DNA of 33,697 nucleotides from Candidatus Roizmanbacteria bacterium (GCA_902200405.1 CABIKN020000045.1:1-33697); one strand, 5' to 3'; shown: positions 22,383 to 29,599, counted from the stretch's first letter. The notes: a model not told the origin generated them from the letters alone. A program made the numbers and translations.

Positions 22383-23123
22383 TTAACTAACTGATGACCA
22401 TATCATATCAAAAAGTATTGACTGAGTTTGGGCAAGTTCTTCATTCCAAATCTCAGTTGCAATCACGTCAGACGCTGAATAACCAACTAAGTAAATTTTC
22501 TGCTGGGTAATTATCGTGTCTGATGAAAATGTTATTGCCCGTGGCAACAAGGCAATTTGATGGTTGTCCGACTGATAAAGACTGATATATTCTTCTGCTT
22601 CTTTACATCTGATCAAAAGTTCCTTTGCCTTTCCCCCGTTTGATTTGAGTGCTTGCGGGATTTTGTGAAAATATTCTGGCATACTCGCTTTTACTCTTTC
22701 CGGATGAAAGAACGCCTTAAAAGATTTTTCCTTGATTACCTCCTCATACATTGTCTCAACCCGGCTTTTACCTTCAAAAAAACGTACTTTGGGTTTGATA
22801 TTATGGGTTTTTTCAAGCTTTTGTAAATCTGGTAAATTACTTATAAAAAGATCTCTGGTTTTTTTCACCATCGTTTCTTTGTCATAAAGAAGAGCCGGTA
22901 TTTCGGCCATAGGTACAGCCTGAACGTGTAGTATGCCTTTATGAGTAAATGTTGTTACTAATCCTTCTACTAAAAATCGTTCAAGTATTACATACATTGA
23001 AGATCGGTTGATACCGCTGTTCTTTGCCCAAATACTGACCGGACTGGCTCCAAGCGAGATAAGTTCAAGAAAAATTTTGCTTTCTTTTTTGGTAAGACCA
23101 AGCTGAATAAATAAATTATCCAT
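22383..23123 (-). CDS. TrmB-like transcriptional regulator
   Basis: A 246-aa protein from ATG 23123 (MDNLFIQLGL); an upstream in-frame TTG at 23144 lies within the operator palindrome. Residues ~1-75 are the TrmB winged helix (LGLTKKESKIFLELISLGASPVSIWAKNSGINRSSMYVILERFLVEGLV). A coiled linker (KKTRDLFISNLPDLQKLEKTH) and a C-terminal sensor-like domain (VRFFEGKSRVETMYEEVI) follow, as in TrmB proteins from CPR and Archaea. It is co-transcribed with the sortase gene (1-nt gap). A consensus promoter and a perfect 7-bp-arm palindrome precede it, consistent with autoregulation. The ligand is unknown. Confidence 0.88.
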   Translation of the reverse strand: MDNLFIQLGLTKKESKIFLELISLGASPVSIWAKNSGINRSSMYVILERFLVEGLVTTFTHKGILHVQAVPMAEIPALLYDKETMVKKTRDLFISNLPDLQKLEKTHNIKPKVRFFEGKSRVETMYEEVIKEKSFKAFFHPERVKASMPEYFHKIPQALKSNGGKAKELLIRCKEAEEYISLYQSDNHQIALLPRAITFSSDTIITQQKIYLVGYSASDVIATEIWNEELAQTQSILFDMIWSSVS

Positions 23124-23125
23124 AG

Positions 23126-23146
23126 TGTTGTTGTATATTAACAACA
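23126..23146 (-). promoter_or_regulatory. Palindromic operator candidate of the TrmB-sortase operon
   Basis: TGTTGTT (23126-23132), 7-nt spacer, AACAACA (23140-23146): perfect arms, ending 2 nt before the regulator ATG and downstream of the predicted start point. Confidence 0.6.
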
Positions 23147-23159
23147 GTTATAATAGCCC

Positions 23160-23188
23160 ATTATAGCTTCATATATTGTATTTGTCAA
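23160..23188 (-). promoter_or_regulatory. Consensus promoter of the TrmB-sortase operon
   Basis: On the minus strand TTGACA (23183-23188), 17-nt spacer, TATAAT (23160-23165): a perfect match to the housekeeping sigma consensus, with a leader of about 30 nt that contains the palindrome. Confidence 0.85.
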
Positions 23189-23207
23189 GCGATTATGTTG
23201 TAGAAAA

Positions 23208-23236
23208 TTGACATACGTGTATTATCAAGATATACT
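23208..23236 (+). promoter_or_regulatory. Promoter of gene 23289-24047
   Basis: TTGACA (23208-23213), 17-nt spacer, TATACT (23231-23236). The leader would be about 45 nt. It is divergent from the TrmB promoter, 20 nt away. Confidence 0.8.
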
Positions 23237-23288
23237 ATCCCATAACATTATTAATTAAGTCATTTCACAAACTCAAAAAGTTTGAAAG

Positions 23289-24047
23289 ATGACGGAATAT
23301 AAAAATATGGATAAACAAACAGATAGATATGATGAAATAACGCCATTTAAGGATGCAGATATTTTGATGGATGGTGGAAAATCTCTCGGTATTGCAATGC
23401 AGGGCTTAGCACTTCCGGAATTTGTGGGTGTGGTAAGAACAATTTTAGAAATGAGAGGATCATCAGAGCTAAAAACGCTTATAGATAGTTTAGAAATACA
23501 AGCTACGCAAACAGCTTTTCGTGAAGAAAACAAAGGCCAAGTAAAGATTTTAGAAACTGTAGCTGGTAAATATCCGTTTTCTAAGTGGTTGGAATCACAA
23601 GGGGTAGATGCTAAAAATGCAGATCGACGGGATTTAATTGACTGGTGGGATACTATGATGCTTATGGCTGGAGAACATGGGTATGTTGTTCCAGGACATG
23701 AAGGAATTGATTCGACTAGTCTTCAAATGGATCTTTGGAAAGCAACTGGCTCATTGGCAAGGAAAATGCAAGATAATCCAGCATCTTATCGTTATTTGCC
23801 GCCTTTACTTATAAACTATCCAACTGAAGTAGCAAGGGTGCTTGGTGAAATTAACGATGCAGAACCTTTTATTGAAGTGTTAACGGGTGAGAAATTTGAA
23901 GATATGAGACAAAGTCCCGTCTTTTTAGGATCAATGTCACTTATCAGTGGTAAAGGGGGAAAGATTACTCGTACAATTCCGGATGCGCTTTACAGCGTTA
24001 AACTGATTCTCCAACGAGAATCTCGACCTAGAATAGTAAAAAAATAA
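23289..24047 (+). CDS. Hypothetical protein with strong promoter
   Basis: A 252-aa soluble protein of unknown family (ATG 23289; ATG 23307 is an alternative). It is acidic and helix-rich, with Trp-rich DLIDWWDTMMLMAGEHGY and a basic tail (RESRPRIVKK). No signal peptide or membrane segment. A near-consensus promoter gives it an independent transcript, divergent from the TrmB-like regulator, which may therefore control it. It ends 4 nt before the 3' end of the convergent tRNA-Arg(CCU). Base composition is a little less AT-rich than the left island. I do not recognise a function. Confidence 0.7.
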   Translation: MTEYKNMDKQTDRYDEITPFKDADILMDGGKSLGIAMQGLALPEFVGVVRTILEMRGSSELKTLIDSLEIQATQTAFREENKGQVKILETVAGKYPFSKWLESQGVDAKNADRRDLIDWWDTMMLMAGEHGYVVPGHEGIDSTSLQMDLWKATGSLARKMQDNPASYRYLPPLLINYPTEVARVLGEINDAEPFIEVLTGEKFEDMRQSPVFLGSMSLISGKGGKITRTIPDALYSVKLILQRESRPRIVKK

Positions 24048-24051
24048 CTTG

Positions 24052-24123
24052 TATCCCCAGGCGGAATTGAACCACCATCGTAGGTTTAGGAAACCTATGC
24101 TCTATCCGTTGAGCTATGAGGAC
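24052..24123 (-). tRNA. tRNA-Arg (anticodon CCU)
   Basis: Acceptor GTCCTCA/TGGGGAT (two G-U pairs), D stem GCTC/GAGC, anticodon stem TAGGT/ACCTA with loop TTCCTAA, T stem GGTGG/CCGCC, discriminator A, no CCA encoded. Its first base is the last base of the stop codon of the upstream HTH gene. Confidence 0.93.
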
Positions 24124-24746
24124 TAAAACAAACCAACAACCCTATTCTTTAGGGCTCTGATATATTTTAGCACATCCGCACCTTTTGTTACTCTTACTCT
24201 ACACATACCATATAGAAGTTTTCCATTCTTTTTTCCATCTAAGACGTTAACACTGACAAATTTTGAAACTGGAACTTCCGTAATCTTAGACCAAAACTTT
24301 AGACATTTATCCTTATCCAAATCCCTATAAATTCTAATACTTATTCTTAATCTATCAGTCCTTATTTTAAAAACTTCTTTTAACCCGAGCACAAAAACTT
24401 TAATTAAATCAGGATCACTATTGGTTAATCCGAAATCCCCCTTACTTCCCTCTCCCCAATACAAAGCTGATAAAAAAATCAATTTTTCTTTCTCTGACAA
24501 CCTAACGATATATTCATCTGCCTTTTCTTCAGCTTTTTTTTCTGCTAATTTCATCCGCTTAAAACTTCCCCCTCTTTTTGAGTGCCAAATTTTTCTATAC
24601 TCCGGTAAAATTTCCACTCCTTGAATATATCTAAATACAGATCCATGACCTACGTTAACTACTTTTTTTATTTCAGGCAAGCTATACCCCTTCTGTCTTA
24701 ATAATTTAATTTGTTTTATTATTTCTTTTGGAATGAGCTTAGGCAT
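24123..24746 (-). CDS. HTH protein with 'LYWGEGSK' domain, paralog of 4073-4735
   Basis: A 207-aa protein: N-terminal HTH (residues ~8-45, KLLRQKGYSLPEIKKVVNVGHGSVFRYI), basic linker (RGGSFKRMKLAEKKAEEK), then ALYWGEGSK, TNSDPDLIKVFVLGL, IRIYRDLDKDKCLKFW and SKITEVPVSKF. Every block has a counterpart in the protein at 4073-4735. A promoter (TTGACT 24776-24781, 17-nt spacer, TATATT 24753-24758) sits 6 nt before the ATG. The stop TAG overlaps the first base of tRNA-Arg(CCU) by 1 nt, so the gene and tRNA are likely on one transcript. DNA binding is likely; whether it is a homing nuclease relative or a regulator is open. Confidence 0.78.
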   Translation of the reverse strand: MPKLIPKEIIKQIKLLRQKGYSLPEIKKVVNVGHGSVFRYIQGVEILPEYRKIWHSKRGGSFKRMKLAEKKAEEKADEYIVRLSEKEKLIFLSALYWGEGSKGDFGLTNSDPDLIKVFVLGLKEVFKIRTDRLRISIRIYRDLDKDKCLKFWSKITEVPVSKFVSVNVLDGKKNGKLLYGMCRVRVTKGADVLKYIRALKNRVVGLF

Positions 24747-24752
24747 AATTTA

Positions 24753-24781
24753 AATATAATTTATTGGAACTATAAAGTCAA
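24753..24781 (-). promoter_or_regulatory. Promoter of 24123-24746 (and probably tRNA-Arg)
   Basis: TTGACT (24776-24781) and TATATT (24753-24758) on the minus strand with 17-nt spacing; the ATG is 6 nt beyond the -10, so the mRNA would be leaderless. Confidence 0.7.
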
Positions 24782-24826
24782 TATACAACTTATTAGCTCT
24801 TTCATTAAAATTTTAATTTTTAATGT

Positions 24827-24832
24827 TATAAT
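24827..24832 (+). promoter_or_regulatory. -10 box of the tmk-ndk operon
   Basis: TATAAT, 6 nt before the ATG at 24839; implies a leaderless mRNA. No good -35 is visible. Confidence 0.55.
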
Positions 24833-24838
24833 AATTTT

Positions 24839-25432
24839 ATGTTTATTGTCATCGAAGGTATCGACGGAGCAGGTTGTGAAACCCAAGGTAAAAATCTCAT
24901 AAAAATGTTGTTAGAGTCAGGGAAAAAAGTTTCTTTGATAAAATATCCCGATTATGAAAGAAACGTTGGAAAAATTATCAGGGATTTTCTTTATGAAAAT
25001 AAAGGTCTGACGGCTCAACAGCAATTTTTACTATATACGATGCAGTTTGTGATGGATAAAAAAATGATTACAGAAAAAAGAAAGGATGAAATTTTGATTG
25101 CTGATCGATATTTTTCAACCACTCTCTGTTATCAAACACTTGAAGGAATAGATATAAAGATGGCTCTTGATTATGCTAAAAATTTTCAAATTGAAGTTCC
25201 CGATGTTGTTTTTTATCTGAATGTCGATCCTGATATTGCTATCAAACGAAAATATGGTGAAGACAAAGAAAAAAATTTCCGGGAGAAGGATTTTGATTTT
25301 ATCCGAAAAACCCACAAAAAATATAAAGAATTAGTCGATCAACAAATTTGGGCCAAGTGGGTGGAGATTGATGGAAATAAAGGAATTGAAGAAATAACAA
25401 AAAACATTTATAATGAAGTCCTAAAAATATGA
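24839..25432 (+). CDS. tmk: Thymidylate kinase-like protein with altered P-loop
   Basis: A 197-aa thymidylate-kinase-family protein of normal length. IEGIDGAG opens the P-loop, ILIADRYFSTTLCYQT is the DRY/substrate motif, VVFYLNVDPDIAIKR and FREKDFDFIRKTHKKYKEL form the core and lid. The P-loop reads GIDGAGCETQGK: where the family has Lys-Ser/Thr-Thr, there is Cys13-Glu14-Thr15. The invariant Walker A lysine is therefore missing or displaced to Lys18. It is first in a coupled operon with two Ndk paralogs (ATGA overlap), which makes a role in dTDP/dTTP supply plausible. Either the activity is altered, or another residue replaces the lysine. Confidence 0.85.
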   Translation: MFIVIEGIDGAGCETQGKNLIKMLLESGKKVSLIKYPDYERNVGKIIRDFLYENKGLTAQQQFLLYTMQFVMDKKMITEKRKDEILIADRYFSTTLCYQTLEGIDIKMALDYAKNFQIEVPDVVFYLNVDPDIAIKRKYGEDKEKNFREKDFDFIRKTHKKYKELVDQQIWAKWVEIDGNKGIEEITKNIYNEVLKI

Positions 25433-26010
25433 TAGAAAAAACTTTAATCATCCTAAAACCTGACGCAGTTAAACGCGGATTGATTGGTAAAGTAATTGAG
25501 ACCTTTGAAAATACCGGTCTTAAATTAATGGCCGGTAAAATGCTCAGGCCTTCTGCTGATGTAATAAAAAATCACTACCCTGGAACACCTGAATGGATAA
25601 AAGAAATGGGAGAAAAAACCCTTTCTTCTTTCAAACAATCAGGAGATGATGTTCAAAAAATATTTAAAACGGATGATCCTGAAAAGCTCGGGGCTTTTGT
25701 GTACGAACGTTTAATTAAATATTGGATGGAAGGTCCTATCGTTGTTATGGTTTGGCAAGGTCCAAATGCAGTAACTGTCGCAAGAAAATTACGCGGACAT
25801 ACGATTCCAGCTTTGGCAGTTCCGGGAACTTTATTAGCACAATTTTCTTTTGATTCTTCTCCCCTATCAGCATCGCTTGACCGAGTCGTAAAAACATTTA
25901 TTCATGCATCTGGTTCTACAGACGAAGCAGATAGAGAAATAAAATATTGGTTTAAAGATACAAAATTTAAAGACTATGAGAGAGAGGTTGATCAGTTGTA
26001 TTTAAAATAA
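25429..26010 (+). CDS. ndk: Nucleoside diphosphate kinase, divergent paralog
   Basis: A 193-aa Ndk-family protein: TLIILKPDAVKRGLIGKVI at the N-terminus, KLRGHTIPALAVPGT, and catalytic His159 in FIHASGSTDEADREI. It is ~50 residues longer than standard Ndk because of an insertion between residues ~50 and 100, shared with the next gene. The usual GTxRGDF nucleotide-binding segment is replaced by GTLLAQF, and the Asn before the catalytic loop is missing, so nucleotide handling may differ. It overlaps tmk by 4 nt and is followed by its paralog after 1 nt. It may form a hetero-oligomer with it. Confidence 0.88.
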   Translation: MIEKTLIILKPDAVKRGLIGKVIETFENTGLKLMAGKMLRPSADVIKNHYPGTPEWIKEMGEKTLSSFKQSGDDVQKIFKTDDPEKLGAFVYERLIKYWMEGPIVVMVWQGPNAVTVARKLRGHTIPALAVPGTLLAQFSFDSSPLSASLDRVVKTFIHASGSTDEADREIKYWFKDTKFKDYEREVDQLYLK

Positions 26011-26011
26011 T

Positions 26012-26596
26012 ATGAAAAAACAAAAAGCATTATTGATTATAAAACCTGATGGAGTTCAACGAGGATTAATTGGAAAAATAATTACACGTTTTGAGTCAGT
26101 TGGACTTAAAATTATCGGGTTAAAATTTGAAATGGCCACTTCTGATAAGGTGATAGCTCATTATCCTGAAACTGAGGCTTGGTTTAAAAAGGTAGGAGAA
26201 CGAACGTTAACTAATTATGCTAAAAAAGGTCTTGACGCTAAAATTGTCTTTAAAACTGACGATGCAGTTTCTATCGGAAAAATTGTCAAAGGCTGGTTGG
26301 TAACTTATTTCCAAGAGTCCCCTGTCTTTATGGCTGTGGTTGAGGGTTATGATTGTATTGAGATCGTCCGTAAACTTTCCGGAAATACTATACCAGTTCA
26401 AGCTCTGCCTGGAACAGTCCGCGGGGATTTTTCACATGACACAATTGACTTAGCTAATGAACAAAATCGACCGCTTCGCAATATTATTCATGCTTCCGAC
26501 GCTCCTGAAGACGGCGAAAAAGAAGTCAATCTTTGGTTTACGAAAGAAGAACTATTTTCCTACGAACTGGCTGGGGAAAAGTTTATGTATAAATAA
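26012..26596 (+). CDS. ndk: Nucleoside diphosphate kinase, canonical-type paralog
   Basis: A 194-aa protein with ALLIIKPDGVQRGLIGKII, KLSGNTIPVQALPGTVRGDF (Arg137, Asp139 retained) and catalytic His160 in RNIIHASDAPEDGEKEV. It carries the same ~50-residue insertion as its upstream paralog. Ndk transfers the gamma phosphate from ATP to NDPs through a phosphohistidine. With Tmk and the kinase at 26552-27148 it forms a small nucleotide-phosphorylation cluster. The 3' end overlaps the convergent kinase gene by 45 nt. Confidence 0.93.
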   Translation: MKKQKALLIIKPDGVQRGLIGKIITRFESVGLKIIGLKFEMATSDKVIAHYPETEAWFKKVGERTLTNYAKKGLDAKIVFKTDDAVSIGKIVKGWLVTYFQESPVFMAVVEGYDCIEIVRKLSGNTIPVQALPGTVRGDFSHDTIDLANEQNRPLRNIIHASDAPEDGEKEVNLWFTKEELFSYELAGEKFMYK

Positions 26597-27148
26597 CTTC
26601 TCCAACTTCTTTTCAAAATCTTTAACATCTTTATTATTCGTCAGCACATAATCAGAATAAGCTAAACACTTCCCTACTTGTTGTCCGGATTTGTTCTGCC
26701 CTACACCAATGTCACGTCTGTCGATTTTTAAAAAATCCTCATATGTTTTTGGGTCCCATTCTTTTCCCCGTAAAAGTAATCTTTTAAATCGAAGTTCACG
26801 ATTAGCCTTAACTCCGATTAAAATAAAGTTAGGATTTTTTTTGAGAAATTTAATCTCGGCCGGATTACGAATCCCTTCGACTACAATCTTTTTATCCACT
26901 TTTTGACCCTTGATAACCTCAAGAATACGACGCGCGAGAACTTCATCCCCATACTCACGTCTTAGATCATTACCCACCTCCTGAAGCATTTGACGGGTAT
27001 ATTTTTTAATACCTTTTTTATTTAATTCTGCGTGGACAATTGAAGATAGTGAATATGAAGAAAAGTCCAGTTTTTCAGTTAAATAATTTACTAATATCCC
27101 CTTTCCAGCAGCGATTTGTCCTACAACACCAATGATTTTAAAATCCAT
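26552..27148 (-). CDS. P-loop nucleotide kinase (CoaE/dNMP-kinase-like)
   Basis: A 198-aa kinase with P-loop GQIAAGKG (10-17) and VVEGIRNPAEIKFLKKNPNFILIGV, a motif seen in AAA_18-type and CoaE/phage dNMP-kinase-like proteins. RRDIGVGQNKSGQQVGKCLAYSDYVLTNN resembles the C-terminal part of archaeal and CPR 'dephospho-CoA kinase-related' proteins. The neighbours favour a nucleoside monophosphate kinase; I cannot tell substrate from sequence. Its 3' end overlaps the convergent ndk by 45 nt, and its start overlaps the end of the prepilin peptidase by 11 nt. Confidence 0.8.
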   Translation of the reverse strand: MDFKIIGVVGQIAAGKGILVNYLTEKLDFSSYSLSSIVHAELNKKGIKKYTRQMLQEVGNDLRREYGDEVLARRILEVIKGQKVDKKIVVEGIRNPAEIKFLKKNPNFILIGVKANRELRFKRLLLRGKEWDPKTYEDFLKIDRRDIGVGQNKSGQQVGKCLAYSDYVLTNNKDVKDFEKKLEKLFIHKLFPSQFVGK

Positions 27149-27917
27149 ATACCCTCTTTATAATTTCCATAATCTTCTCTCCCCAAAACAACATCACGAC
27201 CGTACCAATTACTAAGAAAGGTCCGAAGGCGATTTTGCTTTTTAATTTTTTCTTTTTAAAAATAATTATGATTAACCCAAAAATTGCGCCTGTGACAAAT
27301 GCAATGTACAGAGCCAGAAAGCCAGCTTGCCAACCAAGTAAAAAGCCCATAATTGCCGCCAGATAAACGTCACCCAAGCCCATGGCCCGTTCTTTGGAAA
27401 CGAAATAAATAAGCCAGATCGGCAGAGCAACAATCAGACCGGACAATATATCAATCGTTAAAGCATGGATTCCGCTGAGCGGGGTGACAAACTTCAATAG
27501 AATAGAAAAAATAAATAGAGCTAACAGAATATAGTCAGAAATTAAGTGATATTTAAGATCAGAAACGAAGATGACGATAAAACATGAGAGGATAGATAAC
27601 ATAAGGACAGTCCTTGTCAGCGACTCAACATAAGGACTGTCCTTGATGACTACAACAAAGATAACGCCCGTGATGAACTCGATTAACGGATATTGCCATG
27701 ATAATTTTTTATTACAACAACGACTTCTTCCTTTCAAAATAAAGTACGAAAATACCGGAAACATATCGTACCAATTTAATTTTTTCCCGCAATAGTCACA
27801 ATGAGATCTACCATTGATGTTTTCTTCCTTCGGTAAACGGTCAATCAAGACATTAAGAAAGGAACCTATTGAAGCCCCAATAATAAAAATAAATAATTCA
27901 AAAAATATTTTTTCCAT
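27138..27917 (-). CDS. Prepilin peptidase (A24 family)
   Basis: A 259-aa membrane protease from ATG 27917. GASIGSFLNVLIDRLP and HCDYCGKKLNWYDMFPVFSYFILKGRSRCC make up the N-terminal methylase-like domain with its zinc site; the first pair is C-x2-C, but the second pair appears as adjacent cysteines instead of C-x2-C. Catalytic aspartates are in FVSDLKYH (about Asp120) and GLGD (about Asp183). Several membrane segments follow. It cleaves and methylates type IV pilin precursors. The VIKDSPYVESLTRTVLM segment includes an in-frame inverted repeat (27603-27644). No pilin genes are in the window. Confidence 0.93.
   Translation of the reverse strand: MEKIFFELFIFIIGASIGSFLNVLIDRLPKEENINGRSHCDYCGKKLNWYDMFPVFSYFILKGRSRCCNKKLSWQYPLIEFITGVIFVVVIKDSPYVESLTRTVLMLSILSCFIVIFVSDLKYHLISDYILLALFIFSILLKFVTPLSGIHALTIDILSGLIVALPIWLIYFVSKERAMGLGDVYLAAIMGFLLGWQAGFLALYIAFVTGAIFGLIIIIFKKKKLKSKIAFGPFLVIGTVVMLFWGEKIMEIIKRVYGF
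27603..27644. repeat. Inverted repeat AAGGACAGTCCTT/AAGGACTGTCCTT inside prepilin peptidase gene
   Basis: Arms at 27603-27615 and 27632-27644 (perfect 13-nt reverse complements), 16-nt spacer. Same family as 22119-22146. It lies in the loop between the zinc-binding domain's membrane segment and the catalytic core. Confidence 0.88.
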
Positions 27918-28009
27918 CAATACTTTTAATATAACAAAATCATTACAGATTATCCAATAGACCTATAAAGCTTAAAATTTTTAGGCTTGGCAAAGCCCAA
28001 TAAATATAT

Positions 28010-29578
28010 TCATTTTTTGTTTTTTTCTTGAAAATAAGTATTTATCAATAGTAAATTTTCATTTTCCGGTAATAATCTTAAAGCCGTCTGCAAAAATTCT
28101 TCCGTCTTTTCCTGATCTTTTCCATGTAAAACTAATATTTTAGCCAAATTTTCATAGGCCAAATAATACTGGCCGTTGTCAATCGCTTTCTGATAATACT
28201 CAGCGGCTGTCTGATAGTTTTTTTCACGTTCGTAAATTGCGCCTAAATTATTCCAGTTTGTCCACCAAAAAGGGGCGATCTTTGTCGAATTTTTAAAATG
28301 AATCTTGGCGTTTTTATAATCCCCCGCTCTAAAAAGTTCCACTCCTAAATTATTTTCCAAATCAAAGCTGCCTGATACTATCTTAATGTCTTTAGAAAAA
28401 AGAGTTAGACCATTTTTCCAGTCTAAGGTCCTAACAAAACTTCTGAGGGATAAAGTGATAATTACTAACATAATTATAATATATTTGGATTTTGTCATTT
28501 GGATTTTGGATTTATCAAACAAGCTTCCTATCATCCCCAATAATCCAATCATTGGAAAATAAAACCAACGATCGGCCACCGTCATATCCAGCGAGACTAA
28601 CTGCAGATGCATTCCCAAACCTATTACAAACCAAAAAAGAAAAAATATGTATAAAAGATTAAAACTGGATTCCCTCCCCTGCTTGCGCAGGCAAGTACGC
28701 GGGAATGACATGAAAATCAATATTAAAAAAAATATTAAGACGGTAAATAATGGGCCCCAAAAGTTCTGAAAATCTAAAGTTCGAACTGCCCAATGTTGAC
28801 TAATTCCAAGGTTTACCGGATAAAAAAAGTTTTTCAAATAATAAAATATTATTTTCGGTATTGAAATCAATCTTTCCCAAAAAACCATTCTTGAGATCGG
28901 AGACAGTCCGTGTTTTTGAAAAAAAATCCCGGCTACGGCAAGTCGAAGAAATAAATAAGTGAATAAAGAAAATAACAGATAAGGTAATGTCTTTTTTTCT
29001 TTTTTGAATAAAAATAGATACATTATGATCACGAAAAAAAATCCGATGGCCGTCTCTTTCGAAAGTAGGGCTAATAAAAGAAAAAGCCCGACCAAAAACG
29101 ATGATTTATCTTTAATAAGATAATAAAAACTTATCAGTCCAAAAAATAAGAACATTGCGTCCTGTAGGCTGGAAATATAGGCAACCGTCTCGACGTTGAT
29201 CGGATGAACTAGAAATATCAAGGAGGTAAAAAAGGCAATTGGATTGGAAAAAAATTGTAAAAAAATTAAATATATCAGGATACTGCTGCCGATATGTAAG
29301 GATAAGGACAAAAGATGAAAGAAAAACGGCTGTGGCCCAAAAATCGAATAGACCAAAGAAAATCCAATCGTCATCATTGGTTTGTAGTAAAGACCTGCGA
29401 GACTATTAGTTCCTCCGGAATTGAAAGTGCTTCCCTGAAAAAATTGGGGCAAATTGCTGATTGAATGAACAACTTGATTATTGACAACCTGTTCTTCATC
29501 ATCCCAAACAAATCCATTAAACAAAGAGTAACTATAGATCAATAAACCTAAAAGAATAATGATCAGGATTTTCTTCAC
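28010..29578 (-). CDS. GT-C-type membrane glycosyltransferase with TPR repeats
   Basis: A 522-aa protein starting with GTG (29578). About nine to ten membrane segments occupy residues 1-380. The loop after the first segment has FNGFVWDDEEQV, with the Asp pair (26-27) typical of the catalytic acidic motif of GT-C enzymes, followed by YYKPMMTIGFSLVY and HLLSLSLHIGSS. The C-terminal ~130 residues are TPRs (NNLGVELFRAGDYKNAKIHF, NNLGAIYEREKNYQTAAEYYQKAI). This domain order matches TMTC-like O-mannosyltransferase relatives. Between two membrane segments, about residues 289-305 (MSFPRTCLRKQGRESSF) come from a REP-like palindrome, an insertion in a loop. It probably glycosylates exported proteins. 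Confidence 0.85.
   Translation of the reverse strand: MKKILIIILLGLLIYSYSLFNGFVWDDEEQVVNNQVVHSISNLPQFFQGSTFNSGGTNSLAGLYYKPMMTIGFSLVYSIFGPQPFFFHLLSLSLHIGSSILIYLIFLQFFSNPIAFFTSLIFLVHPINVETVAYISSLQDAMFLFFGLISFYYLIKDKSSFLVGLFLLLALLSKETAIGFFFVIIMYLFLFKKEKKTLPYLLFSLFTYLFLRLAVAGIFFQKHGLSPISRMVFWERLISIPKIIFYYLKNFFYPVNLGISQHWAVRTLDFQNFWGPLFTVLIFFLILIFMSFPRTCLRKQGRESSFNLLYIFFLFWFVIGLGMHLQLVSLDMTVADRWFYFPMIGLLGMIGSLFDKSKIQMTKSKYIIIMLVIITLSLRSFVRTLDWKNGLTLFSKDIKIVSGSFDLENNLGVELFRAGDYKNAKIHFKNSTKIAPFWWTNWNNLGAIYEREKNYQTAAEYYQKAIDNGQYYLAYENLAKILVLHGKDQEKTEEFLQTALRLLPENENLLLINTYFQEKNKK
28665..28711. repeat. REP-like palindrome inside the GT-C/TPR gene
   Basis: A hairpin with outer ends TGGATTCCC and GGGAATGACA and inner stem CCTGC/GCAGG. 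It is the same family as 7060-7148 and is inserted in frame within a membrane protein loop. Confidence 0.85.
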
Positions 29579-29599
29579 AATATTTATTGTACCATTCCA

